Shown: one piece after another, positions 33,288 to 47,844 of the stretch
Layout: each line of letters opens with the position of its first letter
Numbering within the stretch: the stretch's first letter is position 1
From: Entrophospora sp. SA101
Taxonomy: Eukaryota; Glomeromycota; Glomeromycetes; Entrophosporales; Entrophosporaceae
Direction: 5' to 3'
Assembly: GCA_958430865.1 (NCBI GenBank)
Contig: CAUDNR010002624.1
Location: 34,939-85,363 of the forward strand
DNA length: 50,425 nt
Translations under genes and position numbers: made by a program
Notes under the pieces: generated by a model
Told to the model about the DNA's origin: nothing
Database searches by the model: none
What the model saw: only the letters and a program-made list of their open reading frames with translations

Positions 33288-33726
33288 AAACCGTATTAAA
33301 TTTATCTATAATTCCATAGTTATAAAGCGGTAGGGTGTCCATGATTATGCTTTTTTTTTGCAAATTATATATACTTTTTTTTTTCTATATAGAATCATGC
33401 TTTTATGCTTTTTTTTCCAAAATTGATTTTCAGAAAAATTAAAATACATGAAATTTAATTTTTCTTTTAAATCAGTTCAGTTAATATACTTTTATAAATC
33501 GAAAAATATCTTTAAACATCAACACTGGACACAGGAAGTTTCACCAACAGTTATACTAATCATATTATTTTTTATTAAATTTTTTAATTTCTATACTTCA
33601 AATTCATAACTCATTGGCAAATATTTTTTGAGAAGTTGATTTGAACCTAAAATATAACCTCCTAGGAAATAATAAAAATAAAAATAAATGATAATTTACA
33701 TTAAAATATTCAAATTAATTTATTTT

Positions 33727-34183
33727 AAGGTCATTTTGATTATATCGAGAGATATGGTCAAGAGAAGAGTTAGAAAGAGAGTTATTCTTCAACCAAGTCG
33801 AAAACCAACCCTTTAAATACATTTTCGAGTAGTACGTTTTAATTTATTAGACTATTTCAAATGGTTGCTTCCAACTTCTTAAATTCGAACCATTTGTTAA
33901 CGAAACAACTGTTTGATTTTTTCATACATCGTTCATGTTTCTCTTGATCGTATATCTTAAGTTGGTCGCGTTACAATCATTTTGACGTTCTTTATATTAA
34001 GGTTATTTTGATTATATCGAGAGATATGGTCAAGAGAAGAGTTAGGAAAGAGTTATTCTTCAACCAAGTCGAAACCAACCCTTTAAATACATTTTCGAGT
34101 AGTGCGATTTAATTTATTAGACTATTTCAAATGGTTGCTTCCAACTTCTTAAATTCGAACCATTTGTTAATGAAACAATTGTT
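33727..34183 (+). repeat. Direct repeat, two units of about 186 bases
   Basis: 33727-33913 and 33999-34183 are about 95 percent identical by eye (shared TTGATTATATCGAGAGATAT, CTTCAACCAAGTCGAAA, TTGCTTCCAACTTCTTAAAT) and are separated by 85 unrelated bases. No coding frame was seen. Confidence 0.9.
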
Positions 34184-34374
34184 CGTGAAGTGATTGTTGA
34201 CAAAATGAATCAAACCACATTAAATGTTTTATTTTTAAATTCACGATTTTAATTAGTCAATCAATCAACAATTGCGTGGGTTAAATTTTGTGTTACCAGA
34301 ATGGTCTCTCCTGTAATAGTAATAACGTTGTATAATAAAATAAAAATAATAACAAACAATTATTTCATGTGGCT

Positions 34375-34499
34375 GTTGTATGTGAAATTGAAATTATGTG
34401 AAATTGAAATATTATGGAGTGGGGTGAAATTCTGGTTGGCTAATTTGAATTTCACATATGTGAGCTGCGAATTCACATAATTTCATTTTCATGTACAAC
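34375..34499. repeat. Inverted repeat, 25 of 28 arm bases paired
   Basis: Left arm 34375-34402 (starts GTTGTATGTGAAATTG) and right arm 34472-34499 are reverse complements with three mismatches around 69 bases. It may be a foldback MITE; no target-site duplication is clear. Confidence 0.6.
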
Positions 34500-34739
34500 A
34501 TGGCTAAATGTAGAATATTGAGTTCCGTACGCTGAAATGGCCCGAGAGGAATTTCTCTACAAAAAAAATAACAAAAAAAAAAAGTTTGGACGGCTGTCCT
34601 ATTTATATGTTTCGAATTTAATAAAATAGACTATTGTCTTGGCCCGAGTGATGTCATTTTTTTGTTCTTTGCGACGAAGAAGACGCAAAACCCAATTTAA
34701 TTGTGTGATTTGTCAGTTATAAGCTTGTTTATTTTAAAT

Positions 34740-37467
34740 GGTAATGGTGATCATCACAGAAATTTTCCAAAAATCGTTATGGAGTTATTAAAAAGTCAAG
34801 ATATTCGTTACACAATTCAATGTCAGTTTTTTTATAGTTCTAAATGATATTATTTTGAATAAATTCTTTAAAAACTATGTTGTTTAAATTGACTATATAC
34901 TACTTGTGTGATTGATTCAATCATTAACACAAAGGAGCAAAATTAATTGTTTCGCAATAAAAACTATTTGTTTGTTTATTTATTGTTGTTTTTTGATTTT
35001 AATATCAATGCATGGTTTCTATTCGTAATACAAATTTTGTTTTATTCGAATTATTTTTTACTTGAATTATTTGTTTTGTTCATTTTGTTCGAATTATTCG
35101 AATAGAAGCCCAAAAGAGCTTTAGAAATATTTAACCAATAACTTAATTACAATATAAAAAAGCGCTGTTGGTTTATTAAATTAAGCCAATAATTAACTAA
35201 AAACAGGATTAATTTTAGAAGAATGAATATCTGGTAAATATTGGTGCTTTCAATATTTACTAATAGGCTTTTAGACTATATGATAAAAATACTAGAACAT
35301 TATTAATTTATCAGTATGCCAATACCTTGATTATCTTTTTAAAGAATATTGGTCAGATATCTGATTGATACCTTATTACCCAATTTGTCATCATTCGACC
35401 AGTAAAAAGAGAACCAATGGATTATATATAAGCAAAGAAAGATTGGACCCTAAACTAGCACAAAAGAATTTTAAACCATAACAGCTTGATAGCTTGATTG
35501 ACATAGTGGTGCAGTCTTGCTATTTTTTTTTATAATTAATTATATATCTTTAATAAAACAAACAAAACAAACATGACTTAGCTATTTAATCATTTCCTTG
35601 TATGTGAATTCCTCCATCCAAGAAATATTCACAATGGTCATGATTATTATTCAATACATTTGATATCATCATTGACATAACAAACAATTGCATCACCCAA
35701 GTGGTAATAACACCAAGGCCGTGGATAAATGAAACTTTTAATAATGCGTCTACCCAGATCTCTGGGGCTCAGAATAATAAACCTGATGCTGAATCACAGG
35801 TGTCAGATTTAATTAAAATTTTCCTGTCACAAACATGCAAGACGGTGCAACTAAGCACCATGGATTTTCTTCTCCACAGGTGGAACGGACTTAAACATAT
35901 TGGAAGGCTTTGGACAAGACATTCCCTTATCTTTCCCTCATACTAGGCTTGGTTGTTACCATATGAGCATTGATCATTGATAACTGGTGCTTGTGTGATG
36001 CTTGCTTGTGTTATACCACTCTCACTAAAATAAAGTCAGTGTCTGTAACTGATTCAAAATTCTCCAACTCGGGAGATTGCAATCTGGGTTGCTGTTTTGG
36101 ATTTTCCCTGGATTCAGAGTTTTGAGTCCTGGGTTGCTGTCCTGTTTGTGGCATGTCTGCTCACCAACAACCCTACCTCATTTTAAATAACAAGTTCAGT
36201 TGGTCAAATAAAGATTAAAGAGAACAGAAATATGGAAATGATCAATTTATACATAACATACCAAACAAAATCTGAACCATTTTATTTTACAGCTTTCTCT
36301 TTGATGCCAGCGATCATGATGACTCTCACAATAGGAGTGGGCAGAATCGAACTGCCATCTTTATACTTGAATACACACTCTCATTGAGTTACACTCCTTT
36401 AACCTAGAGTAGGAGGTTATATGGGCAAAAGCCTCATTTAAAAAACAACAAATTCAGTTGGTCAATTAAAAGTTAAACAGAAAATTTGGAATGATTAATT
36501 TATAACATATCATCTAAACCATTTTATTTTACAACCTTCTTCCTAACATTAGAGCCAAATGCAATTTCAGAGTCACCAACTCTGCTCTGGATTGTGACTC
36601 TTGTGCTTGAAACGAGTCGCAGATTCTCATAATATTCCTCCAGAGTTGCAGCATCTTGGTCACGAGCCATCCTTACCCTAGAGATATGATTGTTGCAGGC
36701 GACTTTTCAGCTAGCATGCCAGCGGCCTTCTCTGGTCTGGGTGCTGTGAGGGAAGATCAGTGAAAAACATCCTTGACGATTGATGCAGTCACGGTAAATT
36801 CTAGAGCTTTGCGTCCCCCCCCCAGATTTCAACATTATCATATCATCGGGAGAAAACGTGGTCAGATTAGCTTTTTGTACATGAGGAATACGTGAGAATA
36901 ATTGTAAAGTGTTCAAGGTAGCATGAATGCTTCAATGTCTCAAAAATTTCCGATAATCAAACATCTCATATCGAAATGTCTCTTTTTCAACGGTGTGCTG
37001 ACTTGATATCTTGTAATTATAATATTATAATTATATATTAATAATGATTACGAAAAGAAGAATATCAATCGTTTGTTGTCATGGTTTTCCAAGTATTACC
37101 AGAACTTCACTTATTAAATACTTTTTGAGGTTTGATTTTCCTAAAGAGTAACTCAATGTATTTACCTGGCTTAGTTGTCATTACTGTAAAGTCTGGTTTA
37201 GATCCTAGCAAACATGGTTCAAATTTTCTATTGGTAGTAGCTGAAGATTTTGACATAAGGTTGGCCCTGCAATAAATAACCCAAAATCAAAAAAGACAAA
37301 ATATTTATAAATATTATAATTATACAAATCATAGAATATATACCACTCTATTTTAATTTTTCCATTTTCATGAAAAAATAAATCAATCGCTGGAGAAATA
37401 CGCTTGTGAACATGTGTATCCTCTATTTTATTATTTCTTGTAAAGGTTGACTGTTGATTGTTAATTC
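34740..37467. repeat. Dispersed 2.7 kb repeat, copy 2
   Basis: Same orientation and core sequence as 257-2984, with diverged edges. It contains the second copies of the 81-codon GTG-started frame (35701-35946) and of the tRNA-like sequence. Past 37460 the flanks of the two copies are unrelated. Confidence 0.88.
36333..36398 (-). ncRNA. tRNA-like sequence with shortened anticodon loop (copy 2)
   Basis: Identical to the sequence at 1850-1915, including the perfect acceptor and T stems and the four-base anticodon loop. Confidence 0.55.
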
Positions 37468-38754
37468 TATACAATGAGTGCTAACAACGACTAGTAAACA
37501 TTATTGCTTTAGTGAAGTATTGTCCAAAGGTTAATCGGAAATACTGGTAGTGTTATCCTAACCAAAACGTAAAGCTGTTTAAACAAGCTGCTTAAGTTGT
37601 CTTATAAATAAACCAATGCGAGATGGCAATTAGTACAATAAAAATAACCAAGTCTAAACAACTGAGATAATCAGTCATAAGGGAACTTTATAGAGGCCTT
37701 GAGCTTTGTAAAAAGCCTTATTTATTTATTTATTTATTTATTTACAATACCCTGTATCATTGAATGTAGCGTGCTTACAGATTCGTCGAAGCTTTCTAGG
37801 TACAAGAAAGAGACAATAAACGAGAACCAAAGTAAATTGGTATACTAGTTAACGACAAACACCAAAATTGCTTGCAATTGGTCAACAAGAATAACCCAAA
37901 AGTTAAGCCATAGTTGTCAAATACTTGTTAAATAATCGGCATTAACAGAAAAAGGCAAAGTAAAGATCCACACTCATATTCTCACTAGAATTTTATCAAG
38001 TAGAAATATTAATTAATTATTAAATTATTATCATTATTATTAAATACGAATTTGCCTAAAAGAAACAACATTTTACAGAATTTCTGAAGATATTGATATT
38101 TATTTGGTCTAAAAGTGTTTAACATTGCCCTTTGCTAGTTTAATATTATAATGTCATCAATAATTTTTTCCTGAAAACTTCTTGAACTTTTATATTATCA
38201 GATTTTTCATTTTATTACTATTTTTTAGAGAAATCATCACTGAATTTGTTAGATAGTGATAGTCAATCCGAACGCCATTAACCCTTTTTTAAAACACAAA
38301 GCAAAATGATATTCGGCTTTGAAGTAAGTATAACCGTAGACTCCATTAAATCGAAGAAAAGCGACTGCACAAACGCCTTCGGTTTAACGGGGGTTGACCA
38401 TATATACCTATAATAAGGTACAGGTTGGGTCACGTGTTCTACCAATAAATGTAAAGGTCTTTACTCCCATCAGGGCCTTTTACCAAAAAGTCAAAAGTTT
38501 TGTGATACATCATTAGTTTCATAGAATACAAAGCATGGGTTTAATGAAAAAATTGAAACTGGCTTCATTATTAACCATACACTTGATATAAATCCCCTTA
38601 TACTTGGTTATTATAATCAAAATAATAAGTCCAAATCCACAATTATGGCACGAGTATGTTCATATGGGAGTGGTTAATCACATATTGTTTGAGTTAAAAA
38701 GATAAATTTATTTGCAAATAATCATAATGAGTAATAAAATATAAAATTTTTTTT
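37468..38754. other. Intergenic with an inverted-repeat scar
   Basis: A TTTA repeat lies at about 37720-37745. At 38340-38395, ACTCCATTAAATCGAAG faces CTTCGGTTTAACGGGGGT in imperfect inverse orientation around about 20 bases, reminiscent of two abutting DNA-transposon ends. No gene was seen. Confidence 0.45.
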
Positions 38755-41073
<2,319 letters not shown>

Positions 41074-41099
41074 TTTTTTTTTTTTTTTTTTTTTTTTTT
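41074..41099 (-). promoter_or_regulatory. Poly(A) leader directly before the SFA1 start codon
   Basis: On the coding strand about 26 consecutive A bases abut the ATG. In other fungi A-rich leaders affect translation through poly(A)-binding protein. Here it could also be a neutral homopolymer. Confidence 0.5.
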
Positions 41100-41630
41100 A
41101 TTTTATTTTATTTTATACCAAAGAAAAGTAGTCTAATTTTGATTGATGCGTGAGAAATTTTTCTATATGGGATGTGCAACAAAGCGACCATAAAAATTAT
41201 TTTATCAAATCCATCTTTATAAAAACAATACCAAACAACTCCAAACCTCACGTTCGTTCTTCCGTTACTATTAAGCTGTTATTATTTTTGTTTTTTCTTT
41301 TTTTTTTTTTTTAGTAGCTTTATTTCGCGTCAATTCTAAATTAGGATTTGGGAAAATCAAACCTAAATTTGGGACGTTGTTGATGCATTAACGCGTGTTT
41401 TGCTAGTACCAGTATCAGTTTACCTAAATAATATTAATATCGTCTGAGAAAATATCGGATTCAATACAATTTTATTGTTTTTAAAAATATTAAAGTAATA
41501 TTTATGATTTCTAAATTGATATTTATAAAAAAAAATATATATAAGATAAAATTTTTCCTCATTAATATTAATTAGAAAAAGAAAAAAAATAACAATTATA
41601 ATAAAAAATAAAATGAATTGGCATTCTTTT
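41100..41630. other. Intergenic between FYR-domain gene and SFA1
   Basis: About 530 bases hold the 3' flank of the upstream gene and the SFA1 promoter. There is a second T run at about 41297-41312. No extra gene. Confidence 0.5.
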
Positions 41631-43337
41631 TTATACAATGTTAACACCACCGTTAGTACTACCATTAATACCGTTACTATGATTATTGCTATTATTATTA
41701 ATACTATTGATATTATTATTGCTATTATTACGTGATTTCATGACTTCAAAACGCTGTATCACATAATTTTTACATTTATTTGAATTGGGAAGATCTTGTA
41801 TCATCTTTCTAATGGTAGCTTGTGAAAAACCAAAATAATCAGGACCTGATGCGGAATTTGAATGATCACGATTTCTAATGGCATTTGCTTCACGAACAAC
41901 TGAAGTCCATGCACCCGTTGCTGTGTTAGCAGGAATTGGTTTATTTGGTTGATCTTCGGCTTCAATGACAAACTAATATCGTCATCGTATGTAAGAATAA
42001 GAATAAAGTTAATTATTATTATAAAGTAAATATTGCATAAATATAATTTACATACTCTAGGTCCATCAATACCATCTTCAATCCTACAAGTATACATAGT
42101 TTGACTATCTGGATTAATCATACTATTGTAAGCTCTGTAAATCACATAATTATATAATTAGCAAATTGGTAATAAGTCTATATGCGCATAAATGTAAAAA
42201 TGTGTATATTCTTACCTTCTGACGGCATAACCAACAGGCCAAATATATCTTTCATTATGAAATGTATCACGGTCATAAACGACATGTCCAAGACTTAGGA
42301 CAGTTAAAATCCCAATTTGAACAGGTAATATGTAATTTCCCTTTTCATCTTTCTCAACATATTGAACTTTCATAGTCTTGATATTCAATGGTTTCTTGCT
42401 TGCGCGCTTCTTGGCAACTTTACCCGACGTGTGAGTGGTGATAGGTTCCGAATTAACAATATTATTTGCAGGTGCAGGCAATGACGCTGATTTTTTATTA
42501 GTGAGACGTCCGCGAGCTTTTTTAATTGGACGTGTTACTATTGATGATGCACGAGATTGTTGTCCTGATGATACTACATTAATTAAATAATAAAGTTTTA
42601 TTGTTATACATGTAAATAGATATTTAATAATAAACATTTAGTGAAAGTCAATCAATATGTTTACCATCAGAATCGGATGAGATATCAGAAGAAATATTAA
42701 CAGATTGTTCAGAATCTGATGAGTCAGTATCTTCATATTGACTAATGCGATCCAGAAGTAATCTAATAAATGATAACAATAATAATGATTATTATATTTA
42801 TTATTATAAATGTTTCATTTAAATAGATGAAATCATTATCATCATCATCATCATCGTCATTATCACACGTACTCTTTTTCCCTTTTAAGCGATTTAATTC
42901 TTTTCCTGGATCTGTCCAACTCCTTTGCAATTTTATCATATTCCTATATGAAATTATATAAATGATGATGATGATGATGTTATTGTTGTAATAAAATAAT
43001 AGTAAATCAATATAAAGAAACAAATTGAACTATATAAAAAAATTTATTTACGTCCATCACATTTGTTATATAATTATTACTGCTATTAAATATTTTAAAA
43101 ATGATAACAAGGTTCATAAAATAAACATCTATTTTATTTATTTTCTTTCTTTCTTTGTATTGTCCAAGGTTGTTACCGTATTGTAAATATTATAAAAAGT
43201 AAAAAATGAAAGTTGATTGAACTTACAGTTTGAATTTCTCGCACTCTTCTTTTTAACTTTTGATATCTCTCTTGAGTTACAGCACTGTTTTCCTGAGAAG
43301 AAGTATGTTTACCTTTACTTGAATGATTCTGTGCCAT
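41631..43337 (-). CDS. FYR-domain (FYRN/FYRC) TBRG1-like nuclear protein, 6 exons
   Basis: Exons at about 43337-43227, 42943-42873, 42762-42665, 42573-42216, 42134-42056 and 41972-41631 join in phase to about 352 residues. A basic N-terminal coiled coil (RYQKLKRRVREIQT, then AKELDRSRKRI and KREKELLLDRI) is followed by an acidic Ser/Asp stretch and a basic Arg/Lys-rich segment. The FYRN part includes LPVQIGILTVLSLGHVVYDR and FHNERYIWPVGY. The FYRC part includes YTCRIEDGIDGPRFVIEAED and SGPDYFGFSQ. The C-terminus is Asn-rich. FYR domains occur in MLL-type methyltransferases, JmjC proteins and TBRG1, so a chromatin-linked role is inferred. The start follows an in-frame upstream segment without a better ATG context. 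Confidence 0.88.
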
Positions 43338-44540
43338 TATATTTTGTATAATAAACAAGTAGATTTTCTAAAAAACTTTTTTTCGTGTATATAATTTATT
43401 TGACAATGATTTGGTGTGTGAGAGAGAATAACTTTGTGAAGAAAAAAAGATGTATTTATTTTTATTTTTAGTTTATAAATTTATTTTTGTTTGGATATCA
43501 ATTTATTTTATTTAAATAAGTTTATGTGCACCCAACAATCTTCGGGTGTGTAAGGAAATATAATAATAAATAGACGAGAGTTAATAATCTGTGGGAAGAA
43601 AAAAAAATTTTTTTTAGGGTATAGTCTGAAATATAATAAAAAATAATTAAAAAAAAACAAAAATATTTCTTTTAAATTTTTTTAAAAAATTTTAAAAATT
43701 TTTTTTTAATTTGCTAAACATATATAATAAATTCATTTTGAATGTTATTGGGGGTTTAGTTTGGAACATTATTTTTTTTTAGAAGGAAGTTTCGGAAGGC
43801 TTGTGTGTGTTTGTTGTTTGTGTGTGCGCTCTTTTTTTTTTATTTCCAAGGACAAAAGCCTACTACTATAAATTTCTTTCAAAAGAGAAAAAATGATTTC
43901 ATGTCTTTTACAATTAGGGGTGATGATTGGTTAATAATCAATGGCAAGTATCACAACATGTAACCACCTTCCATAATTGTAATAAATCAACAGGGTTTTT
44001 ATTTATTGTGCAACATTATTATTTATTTATTATTTACAATTTTGATTGTTTTATTAAGGCTCTCTTTTTCTAGTTAAAAATAAAAATGTTCCTTCTCTGA
44101 CCGGAAAAATAACAAATGTAGGTAAATGATTGTTATCAGATAAGGACAAAAAATAAATTTTTTTAAAAAAGTGTAATAAATTATTTATTGTATCGAGCAA
44201 AGAAGAAATGAAATTCTTACTTTTGAGGAATTTATGAAAAACAAAGTTTACTGAAATTGGATAATTTGCAGTATTCGGAAGGTCACGTATCTAATAGAAA
44301 TATTACTGTAATAATAAATAATAGACATCGAATTAACTTCTTGAAAATGTTACCAAAACAATTTCTAATTTTGTTAATTTTATCACACACGAACTTTTTA
44401 ATTTCTAAAAGGTTTTTAATTAACCCAGGTTCAAATAAGCTGATTGTGTAAGTGAAATAACTATTCTTTATCTCTCCTTTTTTAGAAGTTTTTCCTTCAC
44501 ATGGCTTCTTCCAAGAGAAACCTTATCCTTCTGTTGAAAG
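43338..44540. other. Intergenic, no gene recognised
   Basis: Promoter side of the FYR-domain gene, followed by AT-rich sequence with runs of A and T and a TG-rich tract at about 43800-43830. The open frame at 44257-44451 lacks protein character. Confidence 0.4.
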
Positions 44541-44544
44541 TAGA

Positions 44545-44900
44545 GTTGTCGACTTTTAATAAGCAAAAAGATAATTTATTCCCTGACTAAAAATGCAAGG
44601 AGATTTCCTATTGTTGAAATTGAACCAGTATCGAGAATTTCCAAATTTGTCAAGAGATTAGTAACGAAGTGGAGAAAGAAGCAACGTTTTTATCATCCCC
44701 CGGGATTTTATTTGTTTATTGTTCATATCAGATCGAAAGTGGTTCTAGACCCAAAACAGCATGAATTTACGCGAGTACTACATTTTTATTTATTCAAAGA
44801 AAATTATAAAACGGGTATTAATTAACTGATAATTATTTCACAGAACATGTGCATCCTTTGAAAGTGATCTATTTAGAGGATTTGTCTTTAGCATATACAC
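44545..44900 (+). pseudogene. Decayed coding fragment, unknown family
   Basis: A frame without a start codon is open from about 44546 to 44825 and encodes a basic, protein-like stretch (NARRFPIVEIEPVSRISKFV, then FVKRLVTKWRKKQRFYHPPG). An overlapping frame with ATG near 44500 (MASSKRNLILLLKVEL) stops just before, suggesting a frameshift. Unrecognised. Confidence 0.3.
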
Positions 44901-45289
44901 AGTTTTATTATTAATTATTATAATTTTTAATTTTTATTATTATCAATATTAAAAATTTAGAGAAACACTATATTCGTCTACTATTCCGCCAATCCCAGTT
45001 GGGGCCGACTGCTTTGTTGAATATCTTTTCACTCACTTACACTAATTTTATATTCTTGAAACGTCGCCAGAATCAACAACCTTGATAGCATTACGATTAT
45101 CATTCTCCGATAACTTGTCGTCAAAAATATCACTTTATTTTCTTATTTCATTTCACCGAACTACTTTTTTATTTGTATCTTTAGTGTCTCTTCCCAGTCT
45201 CACTTCTACTTTTTGGGATGTCTATACTTTAGAAGCGTATTTTCTGTATTGAAAAAGAAAAGTCATCAATATTGGCCAATCCAGAACCT

Positions 45290-45460
45290 TCTGAAGTTAA
45301 GGATGTCTAATTTATTCATTATTATTGTTCAATTCATCTAAAACGCATCATCCAAAATTTCAGCGGCCAAATTATCTTATTCTTCTTGTTCCCCACTATT
45401 ATCAGATTGTGTCCTTGCAACGGTCGATTCCGGTGGAATAATTATAACGTAGTCCTGAAA
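45290..45460 (-). pseudogene. Decayed coding fragment, unknown family
   Basis: On the minus strand DYVIIIPPESTVARTQSDNS runs into EQEE, a stop, then DNLAAEILDDAF and another stop. The composition is protein-like but broken. It may belong with the fragment at 46290-46745. Confidence 0.3.
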
Positions 45461-46289
45461 TCAAAGCTCAACTCAACAATAATAAGGACACCCTTGCCAA
45501 TTAACAATGGTTTTATCGTAACGATCAAGGGAAGTTATTGTTCAGAAGAAAGTTTATAAAGGTTGTATTGCGAACTTTAGGGCAACCAATGTGTTTAATA
45601 ATTCTTAATGTTTCACTAAAATTGTAAAGATGAAGTATTTTGATGACTAATATTTATAGATCTATGACTTTTCATAAAGCTTCAGCCAGACATTTCTGGC
45701 TCTTATAGCAAAATTTCCCTCAACTGGTCAAAAGGTTTGATTTTGACAAAAGATAATGCTTATTCCAATATTTGGAAAACATTGGTTAAAAGGGCCAATT
45801 TTACCAACTAGATCACTGGCAAATATTATCAAAACCACCAGTGCTCATAACTTGCACTAATTAATAATCAAACCACCAATTATAAAGATGAATAAATAAA
45901 AAAAAGAATTTTTGAATTGCATAATATTAATAAATAATAAACGAATAATTCCGACAATTCTTGTGTAAATCTTTTTAGAGACAAGATTTAATTAGGAAAA
46001 TTCAAAAGATGTTCCTATCATTATAAATAAAAATGGCAAACAAAAGATGAATTAGACGTCCAAATAATTAATTGTATAAATATTTACAGACTCCTGCTTG
46101 CTTAACTTGCAACAGATATGTGAATTATCCCAATCCCATTATGAATTAACCAATATCGAATAATTTCTTTCTCACGCTAATAATTAATTACACATTTTTG
46201 GTATTTTAGCAAACGAATATAAAAAATTGATTGTTGCTACCAAAAAATTATAATAACGATATTTTTGCTCAAGTAAAAAAAGAATGTAT

Positions 46290-46745
46290 TGTCACCAATT
46301 GAATGGATAATCACATTGTTCCAATTCGAAACTTCCTGAGTCTAAAGGTTCGTTTATTCTGATTACAGCGTGAGCAATATCCAATTTGCCGCCGTGTCCT
46401 TCAGCAAAAAGAAATAAAAGAAATCCGATATTAAATGACATTAAATGATTCAAAACACATGAGATTAAATTTAAAATTTTCTTACTAGACAGGAAGTCTG
46501 TGTATTAGTGTGTAATTCTCAGCCTTTTCGAGTATGAATATCTCTTCCACCATTGCCAGTGATGTGTGGTTTATGACGCTGCTTTTGGTCTGCTCTGCAA
46601 TATTATTTTGTCTTCCATTTGCAGTGTTAAAACCCAATCGCTTAATTGTATGATTAGGGCACGATCATCAGTTTCATCATTTTAAGAGCCTCGAGAACCA
46701 GATTAGCAATGTCTTCATTTTGTAAAATTGGTGGTGATTAACCTT
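46290..46745 (-). pseudogene. Decayed coding region, unknown family
   Basis: Minus-strand segments in different frames follow one another: NEDIANLVLEAL, then DDRALIIQLSDWVLTLQMED, then INHTSLAMVEEIFILEKAEN, then after about 90 bases GHGGKLDIAHAVIRINEPLD ending in a stop. Some breaks could be introns, but stops fall between the first segments without splice signals. Unrecognised family. Confidence 0.35.
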
Positions 46746-47844
46746 CGAACGTTATATGAAAATATCAGTCATGATAAAATGATTGATTCACTCGGCTCAT
46801 TATTGAGTGCCAGAATATCAAAATAAATTTATAATTACATTTTGCCAAAAACAATCTTTTTAAACAAAAAAAGAAAAAAAATAGGCTATATATATATATA
46901 CACTAATTTTATTTACTTTCTTCTTATGCTAATATACTCTTACCCTGAATTCCACAAAATCGTTATTCACTTATCTTCGCTCAAAATATAATATTCTAAC
47001 AAGGATTTAATCCGATATTCTCGATCTATAAAATTGATAATCGCACAATCACTAAATTACATATATAATTATCTAAAATATTCTTATTAAGAATGGTTGG
47101 AGAAATACTTTGCAGGACGGGGAATTATTAGTCAAACCGTTGTTAATTTCGTCGCATTTGACGAAATTGACGAAATTGAAGTTGACCCATCAAACCGACC
47201 AAATTTTCGTAACCAATGATCAAAGGTATGGCCAAATGTTGATTTTATATACATCAGTATAGTGATGTCATCAAACAATGATTTAGATCCGGGACCCTTT
47301 GTCTTCTCATCATGATAAAAAAGAATTGAGAATAATCACCATGGTAAACACCCAACGTTACTCTACATGTTGAATTGAAGACCGAAAAAAGAAAGATTCA
47401 GTGATTTGGAGAAGAAACTAACTCTCTGCCTTATTTATTTTTCTGCATAACATATTTTTAATTAGAACATTTAGTTCCAAGTAAAATCAAATAAACAACT
47501 TTCTGTTTAATTAAAAATTAAATCCTCTATTTATAAATGGTTTGGATCCTTGATAAAATTCAAAAAATAAACCAACTTTTTGAAATGATTCAGATAGTAC
47601 TCGAAGTCAAAGTTTTCAACTTTCAACATTTCAGTTTTCAAGCTAACACTTTTGTAAGAAAATAATAAAAAAGGAATAGTAGAGGGTTTGTTGGGCGTCA
47701 AATTTAAGTTAAATAAATTTATTTAAGTAACAATCATACCTGGAACTTAATCATAAAATTAACAGATGTGAAGGTAAAAGAGAATAATAATAAAGATAAA
47801 AAATAGACAAAATTGTAACATTCTTAAAATTAAACAAATATGTA
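46746..47844. other. Intergenic, no gene recognised
   Basis: AT-rich sequence. A small repeat TTGACGAAATTGACGAAATTGA occurs near 47158-47180. The Tc1/mariner element begins at its right edge. Confidence 0.4.

Noticed and set aside
42763..43023. 86-codon minus-strand frame with an Asp run
   Set aside because: It reads through the introns around exon 2 of the FYR-domain gene. The true exon is 42943-42873 in another frame.
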